From positions 496,001 to 560,000 of the forward strand of contig NZ_CP135971.1 in the NCBI RefSeq assembly GCF_032463525.1: 64,000 bases of DNA, in the 5' to 3' direction. The notes under the pieces are model-generated. The model saw only the letters and a program-made list of their open reading frames with translations. It had not been told where the DNA came from and made no database searches. Source of the stretch: Pseudomonas sp. DTU_2021_1001937_2_SI_NGA_ILE_001 (GTDB lineage: Bacteria > Pseudomonadota > Gammaproteobacteria > Pseudomonadales > Pseudomonadaceae). Each line of letters opens with the position of its first letter. The stretch's first letter is position 1. This document shows positions 53,475 through 64,000 of the stretch, in pieces. The position numbers and the translations under genes are program-made.

Positions 53475-54287
53475 TCAGCTCAGTTCGAGCCATACCGGTG
53501 CGTGATCCGACGGTTTTTCCATGCCGCGCAGATCGTAGTCCACTCCGGCTGCCTTCAAGCGCGGCAGCAGTGCGCGGGAAGCCATCACCAGATCGATGCG
53601 CAGGCCGCGCTTGGGCTGGTCCTCGAAACCACGGCTGCGGTAGTCGAACCAGCTGAAGCGGTCGTTCACCTCCGGGTGCAGGTGGCGGAAGCTGTCCACC
53701 AGCCCCCAGTTCTTCAGGCGCTCCATCCACTCGCGCTCTTCCGGCAGGAAGCTGCACTTGCCGGTCTTCAGCCAGCGCTTGGCGTTGTCTGCGCCGATGC
53801 CGATGTCACAGTCCTGCGGCGAAATGTTCACGTCACCCATGACGATCAGCGGCTGCTCGGGGTCGAAGCGGCTCTCCAGCAGCTCCTGCAGGTCGGCGTA
53901 GAAGCGTCGCTTGGCGGGAAACTTGGTGGGGTGGTCGCGGCTTTCACCCTGAGGGAAATAGCCGTTCATGATGGTCACCGGCTGGCCGTCGTGGTCGGCG
54001 TAGGTGCCCCAGATGAAACGCTTCTGGGCCTCTTCGTCATCGCCCTCGAACCCCTTGTGCAAGGCCAGTGGCATGTGCCGCGACAACAGCGCCACGCCGT
54101 AATGGCCTTTCTGGCCGTGGTAATGCACGTGGTAGCCCAGGGCCTCGATCTCGGCCTGGGGAAACTGTTCGTCGGCCACCTTGGTTTCCTGCAGGCCGAT
54201 AACATCCGGCTGGTATTTCTCGATCAGTGCCGCCAGTTGATGGGGGCGGGCGCGCAGGCCGTTGATGTTGAACGAGACAATTTTCAT
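53475..54287 (-). CDS. xthA: Exodeoxyribonuclease III
   Basis: A 270-aa apurinic endonuclease/3'-exonuclease, close to the 268 aa of E. coli. Metal and catalytic motifs: [13 protein letters not shown] with Asn7, [10 protein letters not shown] with Glu34, GDVNISPQD, and the C-terminal [10 protein letters not shown] with the catalytic His. It repairs abasic sites in DNA. The start at 54287 is the family start; the open frame to 55244 is a shadow of neighbouring genes. Confidence 0.95.
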   Translation of the reverse strand: MKIVSFNINGLRARPHQLAALIEKYQPDVIGLQETKVADEQFPQAEIEALGYHVHYHGQKGHYGVALLSRHMPLALHKGFEGDDEEAQKRFIWGTYADHDGQPVTIMNGYFPQGESRDHPTKFPAKRRFYADLQELLESRFDPEQPLIVMGDVNISPQDCDIGIGADNAKRWLKTGKCSFLPEEREWMERLKNWGLVDSFRHLHPEVNDRFSWFDYRSRGFEDQPKRGLRIDLVMASRALLPRLKAAGVDYDLRGMEKPSDHAPVWLELS

Positions 54288-54470
54288 GGCAGCAGGTCCT
54301 GGGAAAAACGAAACCGCGATGCTAGCGAAACTGCCAGCGCAGGACCAGTCTGCAAGCGGCCGTTGCAGGGTGCACAGATTCTTTGAACTGTCGCCAACGA
54401 GCATGACTCTGAGCCAGTGCACCCCGAGTACTGCCGCTTCTGCACTGCCTTTTACCATGAGGTCCGCTGT

Positions 54471-55142
54471 ATGTCTGATAGCACCGCTCCCCAGATCGAC
54501 ATTCGCCAACTCGACAGCGGTTATTCGCGCGAAACCCGCAAGCTGTTGTTCCAGGCCTATCGTAACGATCCGAATTTTGCCTATGTGTTCAACGCCCAGC
54601 GCGAGGGGTATGAGCAGCGGGTGATGGCCACCGTCCGCGAACTGGTCAAGCAGCATTTCCTGCAGGACCTGCCGGCCTTGGGCCTGTTCGTCGATGACCG
54701 GCTCGCCGGTGTGGCACTGATCGCGCCGCCGCAGCGTCGCTTGGGCGTCACCGAAAGCTGGGCCTGGCGCTTGCGCATGGTGATCAGCACCGGCCTGAGC
54801 TGCACGCAGCGCTATCTGGACTACTACAACGCGGTACTGGCCTGCCTGCCGAGCGAGGCGGTGCATGTGCTGCCACTGGTCGGTCTGGATCCCGAATACC
54901 AGCGCCAGCCGTTCGGTCAAAAACTCTCCGAGCAACTGCTGCAGGCCTTGCACGACTGGTGCGCGGTGGACGAGCACTCCCGAGGCGTGGTGCTCGATAC
55001 CGGAAATCCCCGCTATCTTGAGTTCTATAAACAACAGGGCTACCAGGAAATTGGCGAAGTGGTGGTGGGGCCGATCCGGGAGCACATCTTCTTCCATCCC
55101 AGCCCCCGGGCCGTGCCGCCCGCGACCCAGGCGGCTAGCTAA
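54471..55142 (+). CDS. GNAT-family N-acetyltransferase
   Basis: A 223-aa protein with a GNAT domain mostly in the C-terminal half: [29 protein letters not shown] (acetyl-CoA loop) and [26 protein letters not shown]. The N-terminal part [26 protein letters not shown] is typical of a Pseudomonas group of unknown substrate. The start at 54471 has GAGG upstream. Independent of its neighbours. Confidence 0.85.
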   Translation: MSDSTAPQIDIRQLDSGYSRETRKLLFQAYRNDPNFAYVFNAQREGYEQRVMATVRELVKQHFLQDLPALGLFVDDRLAGVALIAPPQRRLGVTESWAWRLRMVISTGLSCTQRYLDYYNAVLACLPSEAVHVLPLVGLDPEYQRQPFGQKLSEQLLQALHDWCAVDEHSRGVVLDTGNPRYLEFYKQQGYQEIGEVVVGPIREHIFFHPSPRAVPPATQAAS

Positions 55143-55209
55143 GAGATTGATATAACTAGATTTTGCGGTGTACATCAGGTGCCGCAAAGTCGTGTTAGCA
55201 TCCGGACCC

Positions 55210-56934
55210 ATGAAGCTTTCCAGACTAGCCAGCAGCCTGTTCATTCTTTCCGTCAGTACGGGGGCTCACGCCCAGGCGCGTCTGGAGGTCAACGTGAGTC
55301 CGGCCAACGCGCCGCTGCGCGAGAACGTCGAGGGCTATATCGGTAGCCTGGGTGACCGCGATGCCGCGGCATTGAAGCAATTTCGCCTGAGCGCCGAACA
55401 GCAGGCGCTGACGGCCGCCCAGGCCCTGGGCTATTACCAGGCGCGTGTCGAAACCGAGGTCAAGGACGGCAAGGAGCCGCAGTTGATCGTGCGCATCGAA
55501 CCCGGCGAGCCGGTGCGCCTGCGCCAGGTGACCATCCGCGTGGAAGGCCCGGCTGCGTCGCTCAAGGCCTTCCGGGTGCCGAAAAGCGATGCCCTGCAGC
55601 CCGGCAAGCCGCTGAATCATGGCTACTACGAAGACGCCAAGAAACTCATCCAGAACCAGGCCTCGCGCTACGGCTTCTTCAGTGGCCGCTTCACCCGCCA
55701 GCAACTGCGCGTCGATCCCCAGGGCGGTGTGGCAGACATCGAACTGGTATTCGACAGCGGCCCGCGCTATCGGCTCGGCCCGGTCAGCTTCAGCGGTGAC
55801 ACGCCGCTGGACGCGGACCTTCTGCGGCGCATGGTGCCTTTCAAGGAAAACACCCCCTACGACTCGCAACTGATTGCCGACCTCAATCAGGCGATGCAGT
55901 CGAGTGGTTACTTCGAAGGTGTGCGGGTGGATGCCACGCCAGATCCGACGCAGGGCGAGGTGATTCCGGTGCAGGTCCAGCTGGAAACCCGCAAGCCACG
56001 CACCATGGGGCTCGGGCTGGGCTTCTCCACCGACGTGGGGCCACGTGGCAAGGTCAACTGGACGCGTCACTGGGCCAACCCGCAAGGCCACAGCTATGGC
56101 CTGGAGTCCGAGCTGTCGGGGCCACGGCAGAACATCGGGCTGTGGTACGACGTACCGCTCGACCCGCCGTTGACCGACAAACTGCGCTATGCCGGCGGCT
56201 ATCAATATGAAGAGATCGCCGGCACCGACACCCTCAGTAAATTGCTCACCCTTGGCCCGGAATGGCACAGCCAGCTGCCCAGTGGCTGGGAGCGGGTGCT
56301 GTCGTTGAAATGGCAGCGTGAGGAATACCGCCTGGGTGATGACTCGGGGTTGAGTAACCTGCTGATGCCGGGGGTGAGCTATTCCTTTCTGCGCAGTGAC
56401 AACCGTATCGACCCGCACAACGGTTACCGTCTGCAGTTCGACGCCCAGGTGGCCGCCGAAGGCATGCTCTCCGACACCAACCTGCTGCGTGGCAGCGCTA
56501 CGCTCAAGGGGCTGACCACCCTGGCGGACAAGCATCGCTTTCTTGGCAGGGTGCAGGTGGGTGGCAACTGGACCAACGGCTATGCATCAATCCCTCCTTC
56601 GCTGCGCTTCTTCGCCGGTGGTGACCAGAGCGTGCGCGGCTATGACTACCAGACGCTGTCGCCCACCAATTCGGCCGGTGACCGGATCGGTGGCCGCTAC
56701 ATGGTCGCCGGCAGCGCCGAATATCAATACTCCATTGCCGAGAAATGGCGTGTTGCGGCGTTCGTCGACCAGGGCAACGCCTTCAACAATCTGGAGCTGC
56801 CCAGCCTGAAGACCGGCGTAGGCTTCGGCGTTCGCTGGGTGTCGCCGGTCGGCCCGCTGCGCCTGGACCTGGCCCACCCGCTGGATGGCGACGGCGGTGT
56901 GCGCCTGCACTTCTCCATGGGGCCGGAGCTATGA
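55210..56934 (+). CDS. tamA: Translocation and assembly module TamA (Omp85 family)
   Basis: A 574-aa outer-membrane protein. Signal peptide ending GAHA, three POTRA domains (~25-265), then a 16-strand Omp85 barrel with [16 protein letters not shown] (the VRGF/VRGY motif region) and the C-terminal strand [11 protein letters not shown]. With TamB it assists assembly of some outer-membrane proteins and, by current understanding of TamB-like proteins, lipid traffic. It overlaps tamB by ATGA. Confidence 0.94.
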   Translation: MKLSRLASSLFILSVSTGAHAQARLEVNVSPANAPLRENVEGYIGSLGDRDAAALKQFRLSAEQQALTAAQALGYYQARVETEVKDGKEPQLIVRIEPGEPVRLRQVTIRVEGPAASLKAFRVPKSDALQPGKPLNHGYYEDAKKLIQNQASRYGFFSGRFTRQQLRVDPQGGVADIELVFDSGPRYRLGPVSFSGDTPLDADLLRRMVPFKENTPYDSQLIADLNQAMQSSGYFEGVRVDATPDPTQGEVIPVQVQLETRKPRTMGLGLGFSTDVGPRGKVNWTRHWANPQGHSYGLESELSGPRQNIGLWYDVPLDPPLTDKLRYAGGYQYEEIAGTDTLSKLLTLGPEWHSQLPSGWERVLSLKWQREEYRLGDDSGLSNLLMPGVSYSFLRSDNRIDPHNGYRLQFDAQVAAEGMLSDTNLLRGSATLKGLTTLADKHRFLGRVQVGGNWTNGYASIPPSLRFFAGGDQSVRGYDYQTLSPTNSAGDRIGGRYMVAGSAEYQYSIAEKWRVAAFVDQGNAFNNLELPSLKTGVGFGVRWVSPVGPLRLDLAHPLDGDGGVRLHFSMGPEL

Positions 56935-59900
56935 ACGCCCGCCGCATCACACGCGGCCTGCTGATCGGCCTGGGCGGTGTACTGGCGCTGTTCGCCGTGA
57001 TGTTGCTGGGGCTGTTCGCCCTGCTGGGCAGCGAGACCGGCAGTCGCTGGCTGCTGCGCCAGGTGCCGGGGCTGGAGGTGGAACACTTCAGCGGCCACCT
57101 GGGCGGTCACTGGCAGGCCGAACGTCTGGTGTGGCAACAGGGCGAGCAGCGCGTGCAGGTCGAAGCCCCGGAGCTGGACTGGTCGCCCGCTTGCCTGTGG
57201 CGCATGACCCTGTGCATCGAGCGCCTGCACAGTGGCGCGATCAGCCTGCAGCTGCCGAGCAGCGGACCTGCCGAGCCAAGCGAACCGCTGCAATTGCCCG
57301 ATTTGAAATTGCCACTGAGCCTGGAGGTCAAGGACATTCGCATCGCCAGCCTGCAGCTGGATGGCAGCGATCAGTTCAAGGACTTGCAGCTGGCCGCGCA
57401 CTGGACCGCAGCGGGCTTGCAGATCGACCAGTTGCAAATCCAGCGTGATGCGCTGGCCTTGAGTGCCAGCGGCCTGGTGCAACCGGGCGGGCAATGGCCG
57501 TTGCAACTCCAGGGGCAATTGCAGCTGCCGCCCCAGGGCGAGCAGCCCTGGACGCTGGACCTCGATGTGCAGGGCGAACTGCTCAAGACCCTGGTGCTCA
57601 AGGCACACAGCAGTGGCTATCTGCAGGCCACGCTGGATGGCGAGGTTCAGGCGCTGGCCGAAGGCGTACCGGCACGATTGACGTTGCAGTCCGAGGCCTT
57701 CAAACCGACGCCCGGCTTGCCGGAGACCCTGACCCTTGAACAACTGCGGCTGGTCGCGCAGGGCGACCTCAAGCAGGGTTACCAGCTGCAAGGTTCGGCC
57801 AGCCTGCCTGCCGACAAGGGGCCCGTGGCATTGGCCCTGCAAGGCCGGGTCGACGCCTACGGCGCGCAGATCGCCGGGCTGGACCTGAGCGCCAGTGAGC
57901 AGCAGAAGGTTTCCCTCAGCGGCACGCTGGACTGGCGCGAAGGTTTCAAGGCCGATGCCAGCCTGGACTGGCTCGACTTCCCCTGGCACCGGCTGTATCC
58001 GCAAGTGGTCGAGCCGCAGGTGCGCTTGCGCCAATTCAAGGCCGTGGTGTCCTACACCGACGGCCAGTATCTGGGTAATTTCCAGGCCGATGCCGATGGC
58101 CCGGCTGGCGCGTTCAGCCTGCAGAGCCCGTTCAGCGGCGATCTGCAATCGGTGGCCCTGCCGCAACTGGAGTTGCAGGCCGGGCAGGGCAGGGCCAACG
58201 GCTACCTGAAGCTGGGCTTCGCCGATGGCGTGGCCTGGGATACCGACCTGCAACTCAGTGCCCTGAACCCGGCCTACTGGGTCGCCGAATTGCCCGGCAC
58301 CCTGGCCGGGCCGCTGCGCAGCAAGGGCCAGTTGAAGGAGGGCGCATTGGCCGTGCAGGCCGATCTCGACCTCAATGGCCGCCTGCGCGGGCAGCCGGCG
58401 CAACTGCAGGCCAAGGCCAACGGCGACGGGCAGCGCTGGCAGCTCGACAACCTGTTGGTGCGCCTGGGCGTCAACCGTATTCAGGGCCAGGGCGGCCTGA
58501 GCGAGCGTCTGCAAGGCCGGGTGGACCTCGACCTGCCGCGCCTGGCCCAACTGTGGCCAGGTCTGCAGGGGCAGGTGAAGGGCCGTGTCGACCTGGCCGG
58601 GACCTTGCAGGCGCCGCAGGGGCAGCTCGACGTGCAAGGCAATGCTCTGGTCCTGCAGGACAATCACCTGCAACGCCTGACGCTGGACGGCCGTCTGGAC
58701 TCGGCGCAGCGCGCGACCGTGAACCTGAAGGGTGAGGGTATCCAGAGTGGCGATACCCGCCTGGGCACCTTGCAGGTGAATGGTCAGGGCACCCTCAAGG
58801 CGCAGCAAGTGACCCTCGACCTGCAAGGCCCGTTGCTGCAGCTGGCCCTGGCGCTGGAGGGCGGCCTGGAGAAAGACAACTGGCGGGGCCGCCTGGCCCG
58901 CGGCACCGTGCAGAGCGGCGGCCAGCAGTGGCGCCTGCAGGCCCCGGCACGTCTGGAGCGCCTGGCCGACGGTACGCTGAACTTCGGTGCACACTGCTGG
59001 GTATCCGGCAATGCCAGCCTGTGCGGCGAGAACCAGCGGCTGATGCCCGAGCCGCGCTTGCGCTACCAATTGCAGAACTTCCCCATCGACAGCCTGGCGC
59101 CATGGCTGCCCAAGGACTTCGCCTGGCAGGGCCGGCTCAATGCGCGGGTGGCGCTGGACATCCCTGCGGCCGGCCCCAGCGGGCAGATCAGTGTCGATGC
59201 CGGCGGCGGTACGTTGCGCATCCGCGACCAGCAACAATGGCTGGACTTCCCCTACAGCACCCTGCAGCTGACCAGCACCCTCACGCCGCGCCGCGTCGAT
59301 TCACGGCTGGAATTCGACGGCGGGCGTCTCGGACGCCTGTCCCTCAACGCACGCATCGACCCACTGGCCAAGGACAAACCGGTCAGTGGCGATTTCAGCC
59401 TCAACGGTCTGGACGTTTCCGTTGGCCGCCCCTTCGCGCCGATGGTGCAGACCCTGCAAGGCCGCCTCGATGGCAGCGGGCGGATTTCCGGCAGCCTGCT
59501 GGCGCCACAGGTCAACGGCAACCTGAGTCTGCAGGGTGGCCAGGTGGCCGGTCCGGAATTGCCCGTGCAGTTTCAGGATCTGCGTCTGAACGCGCAGATC
59601 GCCGGCGAGCGGGTACAGCTCAGTGGCGGGTGGAAGAGCGGCGACGCCGGGCAGGGGTCGATCAGCGGACATGTTGCCTGGGCCCAGGCGCTGGATGTCG
59701 ACGTGCGCGTGCGTGGCTCGAGGCTGCCGGTGGTGGTACAGCCCTATGCGCAGCTGGAGGCGGCGCCGGACCTGGCGATTACCCTGCAGGGCGAGCAACT
59801 CAAGGTGGCCGGAACGGTACAGATACCCAAAGGCAAGATCACGGTGCGTGAGCTGCCACCTTCGACGGTCAGGGTGTCCCAGGATACGGTGATCGTCGGC

Positions 59901-60620
59901 CAGCAGACCGAACAGGGCAAGGCGCCGCTGGGCGTGGCCATGGACGTCGACGTGGTGGTCGGACAGGACCAACTGGCGTTCTCCGGCTTCGGTCTGACCG
60001 CCAACCTCGCCGGCCGCGTGCATGTCGGTGACAACCTCGACACCCGTGGCGAACTGAATCTCAACGATGGCCGTTACCGCGCCTATGGCCAGCGCCTGAC
60101 CATTCGCAAGGCGCGTCTGCTGTTTACCGGCCCCATCGATCAGCCGTATCTGGATATCGAAGCGATTCGCCAGGTCGACGAAGTGGTCGCCGGCATTCGC
60201 CTGACCGGCAGCGCCGAGCAGCCCACCACTGTGGTGTTCTCGGAGCCGGCGATGAGCCAGGAGCAGGCGCTGTCGTATCTGGTCATGGGACGCCCGCTGG
60301 GCACCAGCAGCGAGGACAACAACATGGTCGCGCAGGCCGCCCTGGCCCTCGGGGTGGCAGGCAGCGCAGGTGCCACCGGCAAGCTGGCCAGCAACCTGGG
60401 CATCAATGACTTCGAACTGGACACCGCCGGAACCGGCAACAAGACCAGTGTGGTGGCCAGCGGCAAGATCACCGACAAACTGAGCCTGCGCTATGGCGTC
60501 GGGGTGTTCGAGCCGGCCAACACCATCGCCCTGCGCTACCTGCTCAGCAAACGCGTCTACCTGGAGGCGGCCAGCGGCCTGGCCAGTTCGCTGGATATTT
60601 TCTACAAGCGTGATTTCTGA
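56931..60620 (+). CDS. tamB: Translocation and assembly module TamB (AsmA-like/DUF490)
   Basis: A 1229-aa periplasm-spanning protein: N-terminal membrane anchor (GLLIGLGGVLALFAVMLLGLFALLG), a very long beta-rich repetitive region and the C-terminal DUF490/TamB domain (from ~920; GKITVRELPPSTV, GRVHVGDNLDTRGELNLNDGRYRAYG, LSYLVMGRP and KRVYLEAASGLASSLDIFYKRDF). Paired with TamA. The amino-acid pattern is rich in Gln/Leu (LQLQGQLQLP). The start at 56931 is fixed by the overlap with tamA; a longer frame from 56745 is a shadow. Confidence 0.94.
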   Translation: MNARRITRGLLIGLGGVLALFAVMLLGLFALLGSETGSRWLLRQVPGLEVEHFSGHLGGHWQAERLVWQQGEQRVQVEAPELDWSPACLWRMTLCIERLHSGAISLQLPSSGPAEPSEPLQLPDLKLPLSLEVKDIRIASLQLDGSDQFKDLQLAAHWTAAGLQIDQLQIQRDALALSASGLVQPGGQWPLQLQGQLQLPPQGEQPWTLDLDVQGELLKTLVLKAHSSGYLQATLDGEVQALAEGVPARLTLQSEAFKPTPGLPETLTLEQLRLVAQGDLKQGYQLQGSASLPADKGPVALALQGRVDAYGAQIAGLDLSASEQQKVSLSGTLDWREGFKADASLDWLDFPWHRLYPQVVEPQVRLRQFKAVVSYTDGQYLGNFQADADGPAGAFSLQSPFSGDLQSVALPQLELQAGQGRANGYLKLGFADGVAWDTDLQLSALNPAYWVAELPGTLAGPLRSKGQLKEGALAVQADLDLNGRLRGQPAQLQAKANGDGQRWQLDNLLVRLGVNRIQGQGGLSERLQGRVDLDLPRLAQLWPGLQGQVKGRVDLAGTLQAPQGQLDVQGNALVLQDNHLQRLTLDGRLDSAQRATVNLKGEGIQSGDTRLGTLQVNGQGTLKAQQVTLDLQGPLLQLALALEGGLEKDNWRGRLARGTVQSGGQQWRLQAPARLERLADGTLNFGAHCWVSGNASLCGENQRLMPEPRLRYQLQNFPIDSLAPWLPKDFAWQGRLNARVALDIPAAGPSGQISVDAGGGTLRIRDQQQWLDFPYSTLQLTSTLTPRRVDSRLEFDGGRLGRLSLNARIDPLAKDKPVSGDFSLNGLDVSVGRPFAPMVQTLQGRLDGSGRISGSLLAPQVNGNLSLQGGQVAGPELPVQFQDLRLNAQIAGERVQLSGGWKSGDAGQGSISGHVAWAQALDVDVRVRGSRLPVVVQPYAQLEAAPDLAITLQGEQLKVAGTVQIPKGKITVRELPPSTVRVSQDTVIVGQQTEQGKAPLGVAMDVDVVVGQDQLAFSGFGLTANLAGRVHVGDNLDTRGELNLNDGRYRAYGQRLTIRKARLLFTGPIDQPYLDIEAIRQVDEVVAGIRLTGSAEQPTTVVFSEPAMSQEQALSYLVMGRPLGTSSEDNNMVAQAALALGVAGSAGATGKLASNLGINDFELDTAGTGNKTSVVASGKITDKLSLRYGVGVFEPANTIALRYLLSKRVYLEAASGLASSLDIFYKRDF

Positions 60621-60802
60621 GCGAGCCCTGCAGGTGTCGAACATCGATCGCAACATTACCCCGCTAGACTGCCGGGTCACTGGCTACTGCCAGCTGATCG
60701 CCGTCTCTCCAGGCGGCAAGCACTTCTGGCACATCGCGCCACCTGCGCGTTTCGTGTTTAACTTCCGGCTTCACCCACTACATTGAACAAGGACACCGTT
60801 TC

Positions 60803-61303
60803 ATGGCCCAAGTAACCCTCAAAGGCAATCCCGTCAGCATCCAGGGCGAATTGCCCGCCGTTGGCAGCAAGGCGCCAGCCTTCACCCTGGTGGGCGCTGG
60901 CCTGGCCAACGTTTCGCTGGCCGACTTCGCCGGCAAGCGCAAGGTCCTGAACATCTTCCCGAGCGTCGACACTCCGACCTGCGCCACCTCCGTGCGCAAA
61001 TTCAATGCCCAGGCCAACGACCTGGCCAACACCGTGGTGCTGTGCATTTCGGCCGACCTGCCGTTCGCTCAGGCGCGTTTCTGCGGCGCTGAAGGCCTGG
61101 AAAACGTCAAGAGCCTGTCCAACTTCCGTGCCGCCGATTTCGCCAGCCAGTATGGCGTGGCCATCGCCGACGGCGCCCTGGCCGGCCTGACCGCCCGTGC
61201 CGTGGTGGTACTGGACGAGAACGACAAGGTGCTGCACACCGAACTGGTCGGTGAAATCGCCGATGAGCCTAATTATGACGCGGCGCTGTCCGTCCTGAAG
61301 TAA
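60803..61303 (+). CDS. tpx: Thiol peroxidase
   Basis: A 166-aa peroxiredoxin, the normal Tpx length. Peroxidatic Cys60 in [14 protein letters not shown] and resolving Cys94 in ARFCGAEG. Removes hydrogen and alkyl peroxides with thioredoxin. Monocistronic, ended by the hairpin at 61320. Confidence 0.95.
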   Translation: MAQVTLKGNPVSIQGELPAVGSKAPAFTLVGAGLANVSLADFAGKRKVLNIFPSVDTPTCATSVRKFNAQANDLANTVVLCISADLPFAQARFCGAEGLENVKSLSNFRAADFASQYGVAIADGALAGLTARAVVVLDENDKVLHTELVGEIADEPNYDAALSVLK

Positions 61304-61319
61304 GGCTTCATGTGCAGAG

Positions 61320-61385
61320 CGGCCTGAGCCCGGGCCCGCCGTGCTTCCCTGGGGAGTGCGGCGCCCGGTGCCCCAGGCCGTTTTC
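61320..61385 (+). terminator. Rho-independent terminator after tpx
   Basis: CGGCCTG (61320-61326) and CAGGCCG (61374-61380) close a long stem with inner GCCCGGGC-type pairing, followed by TTTTC. Directly after the tpx stop. Confidence 0.7.
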
Positions 61386-61488
61386 ATTTGCGTATCAGCT
61401 GCTTAACGAAGGTAAGCGCTTGGTAAAGGCGCTTTGCTAAGCCGCCTTCTGTGCTTATTGTTCAGCCTCCGAACAAGTCTCACCTGCA

Positions 61489-62802
61489 ATGGTTGATCTT
61501 TTCATGCATTCGTCTGGTCCCCGCAATTCCCGTCGCTGGTTGATAAGCCTGCTGGTTCTTCTGGTAATCATTGGCCTTTGCTGGTGGTTCTGGCCAGCCA
61601 CGGCGCCGCACAAGGGCGCGGAGGCGGCCAAGCCAGCCGCGAGTGCGGGGCGCCATGGCATGAGCCGGCCGGGCTTCGGCAACTCCACCGAGGCGGTCCC
61701 GGTGCGCGTCGCCGTGGCGACCCAAGCGGACTTCCCCATCTACTACAAGGCGCTGGGTACGGTCACCGCGACCAACACCATCAATGTGCGCAGCCGGGTG
61801 GCCGGGGAACTGGTCAAGATCAATTTCCGCGAAGGGCAGATGGTCAAGGCCGGCGACCTGCTGGCCGAGATCGACCCACGCACCTACCAGATCGACCTGC
61901 AGCAGGCCGAAGGCACCCTGGCGACCAACCAGGCCCTGCTGCGTAACGCCGAGCTGGACGTGCAGCGCTATCGCGACCTGTACCGCGAGGACAGCATCGC
62001 CAAACAGACCCTCGACACTGCCGAATCGCTGGTCAACCAGTACAAGGGCACGGTCAAGAGCAACCAGGCGGCGGTCAACGAGGCCCGCCTGAACCTGGAG
62101 TTCACCAAGATCCGCGCGCCCATCGCCGGCCGCGTGGGCCTGAAACAGCTCGACCTGGGCAACCTGGTCGCAGCCAACGACACCACGGCGCTGGTGGTCA
62201 TTACCCAGACCCAGCCCATTGCCGTGAGCTTCACCCTGCCAGAACCCAACGTGCCGGCGGTCATCGAGCGCTATCGCCAGGGCGAGAAACTGCCGGTGGA
62301 AGCCTGGGACCGTGGCGACGTCAAACAACAGGCCACGGGTGTGCTGGCCAGCGCCGACAACCAGATCGACGTCGCCACCGGCACCCTGAAGTTCAAGGCC
62401 CGTTTCGACAACCGCGACGAAGCGCTGATCCCCAACCAGTTCGTCAACGTGCGCCTGCTGGCCGATACGCTCAAGCAGGCGGTGCTGGTCCCGACCCCGG
62501 CGGTGCAGTACGGCACCAACGGCACCTTCGTCTACTCCGTCGACGCCGACAAGAAAGCGCGCATCAGCCTGCTCAAGACCGGCCCGAGCAACGAGCAGTA
62601 CACCGTGGTGACCGAAGGCCTGAGTGCCGGTGCCCAGGTGGTGATGGAAGGCACCGATCGTCTGCGCGACGGTACGCCGGTGGACATCGTCAGCGACAGC
62701 AAGGACGTTCCCAGCACCCCCGGCCAGAAACTGCAGGGCAAGCCGGACAAGGCTGAGGACAACTCGGCCTCGGCGAGCGCTGCGGACAACAGCCAAGCAT
62801 GA
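61489..62802 (+). CDS. mdtA: RND efflux periplasmic adaptor, MdtA-like
   Basis: A 437-aa adaptor with an N-terminal anchor ([19 protein letters not shown]) rather than a lipobox. Lipoyl/barrel-sandwich part [38 protein letters not shown] and [25 protein letters not shown] are typical of MdtA/MuxA. The tail is low complexity ([17 protein letters not shown]). An ATG at 61504 is an alternative start; neither has a strong ribosome site. Coupled to the following pump gene by ATGA. Confidence 0.9.
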   Translation: MVDLFMHSSGPRNSRRWLISLLVLLVIIGLCWWFWPATAPHKGAEAAKPAASAGRHGMSRPGFGNSTEAVPVRVAVATQADFPIYYKALGTVTATNTINVRSRVAGELVKINFREGQMVKAGDLLAEIDPRTYQIDLQQAEGTLATNQALLRNAELDVQRYRDLYREDSIAKQTLDTAESLVNQYKGTVKSNQAAVNEARLNLEFTKIRAPIAGRVGLKQLDLGNLVAANDTTALVVITQTQPIAVSFTLPEPNVPAVIERYRQGEKLPVEAWDRGDVKQQATGVLASADNQIDVATGTLKFKARFDNRDEALIPNQFVNVRLLADTLKQAVLVPTPAVQYGTNGTFVYSVDADKKARISLLKTGPSNEQYTVVTEGLSAGAQVVMEGTDRLRDGTPVDIVSDSKDVPSTPGQKLQGKPDKAEDNSASASAADNSQA

Positions 62803-64000
62803 ATATCTCGCGCCTGTTCATCCTGCGCCCGGTCGCCACCACGCTGAGTATGCTGGCCATCATCCTGGCCGGGCTGATTGCCTACAAGCTGCTGCCAGTG
62901 TCCGCGCTGCCTCAGGTGGATTACCCGACCATTCGCATTATCACGCTGTATCCGGGCGCCAGCCCGCAAGTGATGACTAGCTCGGTCACCGCGCCGCTGG
63001 AACGGCAGTTCGGGCAGATGCCCGGGCTGACCCAGATGGCCTCGACCAGCTCCGGGGGCGCCTCGGTCATCACCCTGCGCTTCAGCCTGGAGCTGTCGAT
63101 GGACGTTGCCGAGCAGGAGGTCCAGGCGGCGATCAACGCGGCCAGCAACCTGCTGCCCAGCGATCTGCCGGCGCCACCGGTGTACAACAAGGTCAACCCG
63201 GCCGATACCCCGGTGCTGACCATCGCCGTCAGTTCCAGGACCATGCCGCTGCCGCAGCTCAACGAGCTGATCGACACGCGCATGGCGCAGAAGATCGCCC
63301 AGGTCAGCGGCGTGGGCATGGTCAGCATCGCCGGTGGCCAGCGCCAGGCCGTGCGCATCAAGGTCAACCCGCAGGCGCTGGCCGCCAACGGCCTGAACCT
63401 GGCCGATATCCGCACGTTGATCGGCGCTTCCAACGTCAACCAGCCAAAGGGCAACTTCGATGGGCCGATCCTCACCTCGATGCTCGATGCCAACGACCAG
63501 CTCAAGTCTGCGGCCGAATACGCCAACCTGATCATCACCTACAAGAACGGCGCGCCACTGCGCCTCAAGGACGTCGCGCAGATCGTCGACGGCGCCGAGA
63601 ACGAGCGTCTGGCCGCCTGGGCCAACCAGAGCAAGGCCGTGCTGGTCAACATCCAGCGCCAGCCGGGAGCCAACGTCATCGAGGTGGTCGACCGCATCAA
63701 GGCGATGCTGCCGCAGATCACCGACAACCTGCCGGCTGGCCTGGAAGTCACGGTGCTCACCGATCGCACCCAGACCATCCGCGCCGCCGTGCGCGATGTG
63801 CAGCACGAGCTGATATTCGCCGTGGCCCTGGTGGTGATGGTGACCTTCCTGTTCCTGCGCCGGGTCAGCGCTACGATCATTCCGTCCATCGCCGTGCCGC
63901 TGTCGCTGATCGGCACCTTCGGGGTCATGTACCTGGCCGGCTTCTCGATCAATAACCTGACCCTGATGGCGCTGACCGTGGCCACCGGCTTCGTGGTCGA
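62799..64000 (+). CDS. mdtB: RND efflux permease, MdtB-like, 5' part
   Basis: About 400 codons before the window ends, starting [45 protein letters not shown], the MdtB/MuxB opening. First periplasmic porter region and TM2-4 ([58 protein letters not shown]) are visible. The MdtABC/MuxABC systems use two different RND subunits, so a second pump gene and an outer-membrane factor are expected beyond the edge. Confidence 0.92.
   Translation, partial: MNISRLFILRPVATTLSMLAIILAGLIAYKLLPVSALPQVDYPTIRIITLYPGASPQVMTSSVTAPLERQFGQMPGLTQMASTSSGGASVITLRFSLELSMDVAEQEVQAAINAASNLLPSDLPAPPVYNKVNPADTPVLTIAVSSRTMPLPQLNELIDTRMAQKIAQVSGVGMVSIAGGQRQAVRIKVNPQALAANGLNLADIRTLIGASNVNQPKGNFDGPILTSMLDANDQLKSAAEYANLIITYKNGAPLRLKDVAQIVDGAENERLAAWANQSKAVLVNIQRQPGANVIEVVDRIKAMLPQITDNLPAGLEVTVLTDRTQTIRAAVRDVQHELIFAVALVVMVTFLFLRRVSATIIPSIAVPLSLIGTFGVMYLAGFSINNLTLMALTVATGFVV

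Noticed and set aside
53475-55244. 589-codon frame that would extend exonuclease III upstream
   Set aside because: The extra N-terminal part is antisense to the GNAT gene; the conserved start [13 protein letters not shown] is at 54287.
56724-59237. Open frame of 837 codons on the minus strand
   Set aside because: Antisense to tamA/tamB; Gln/Leu-rich composition mirrors the TamB coding bias, and there is no ribosome site or domain.

Overview
The window is a GC-rich chromosomal segment that looks like the Pseudomonas putida/fluorescens lineage. The evidence is the dense family of paired REP palindromes (core gtaggagcggcttcagccgcgaa), the many LysR/GntR/IclR/AraC regulators beside ABC uptake operons, the TamAB, Tpx and MdtAB-type gene order on the right, and an IS1111-type remnant lodged inside a REP. 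No rRNA, tRNA, CRISPR array or prophage was seen.

Layout. 1-5.5 kb: the 3' end of a PAP2 phosphatase, then a LysR gene divergent from an SDR / MFS / two-subunit transketolase operon. 5.5-9.3 kb: GNAT, a 42-aa ORF, a GAF protein, a second LysR, a VOC protein and a GST. 9.3-14.1 kb (minus): GntR, polar amino-acid ABC transporter and gamma-glutamyltransferase. 14.4-22.1 kb: IclR divergent from a seven-gene operon joining a PotABCD-type ABC transporter to a three-component FAD/[2Fe-2S] dehydrogenase. 22-27.5 kb: GNAT, DUF3144, an orphan hybrid histidine kinase, an aldo/keto reductase and an MFS exporter. 27.5-39.4 kb: a second PotABCD-type transporter, a RibB paralogue, a DUF1330 protein, SUKH and NUDIX genes, a GntR/FCD regulator, flavin reductase, aldehyde dehydrogenase, alpha/beta hydrolase and an 'amino acid synthesis' (DUF1185) protein. 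39.6-44.3 kb: AraC regulator, outer-membrane channel, MFS and amidase. 44.5-51.1 kb: diguanylate cyclase and a TetR-controlled RND pump. 51.2-52.8 kb: copper-handling genes. 52.9-53.4 kb: REP with IS remnant. 53.5-64 kb: exonuclease III, GNAT, TamA/TamB, Tpx and the start of an MdtAB-type RND operon.

How it works together. Most of the window is catabolic/transport accessory content in small regulator-plus-operon modules. The most unusual one is 27.5-39.4 kb: the palindrome TGGTATACCA (or a close variant) occurs in three promoter regions. These control the ABC transporter, the ribB/DUF1330 pair, and the DUF1185/hydrolase/ALDH/flavin-reductase operon, and an FCD-type GntR gene lies between them. 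The set looks like a flavin-dependent oxidative pathway for an imported, probably nitrogenous, substrate, with a dedicated flavin supply (RibB plus flavin reductase) but no recognisable flavin monooxygenase in the window. A second theme is mobile repeats: six copies of a REP-pair cassette with longer outer inverted arms. One copy is split by a 420-bp, internally deleted IS110/IS1111-type element that keeps both inverted repeats.
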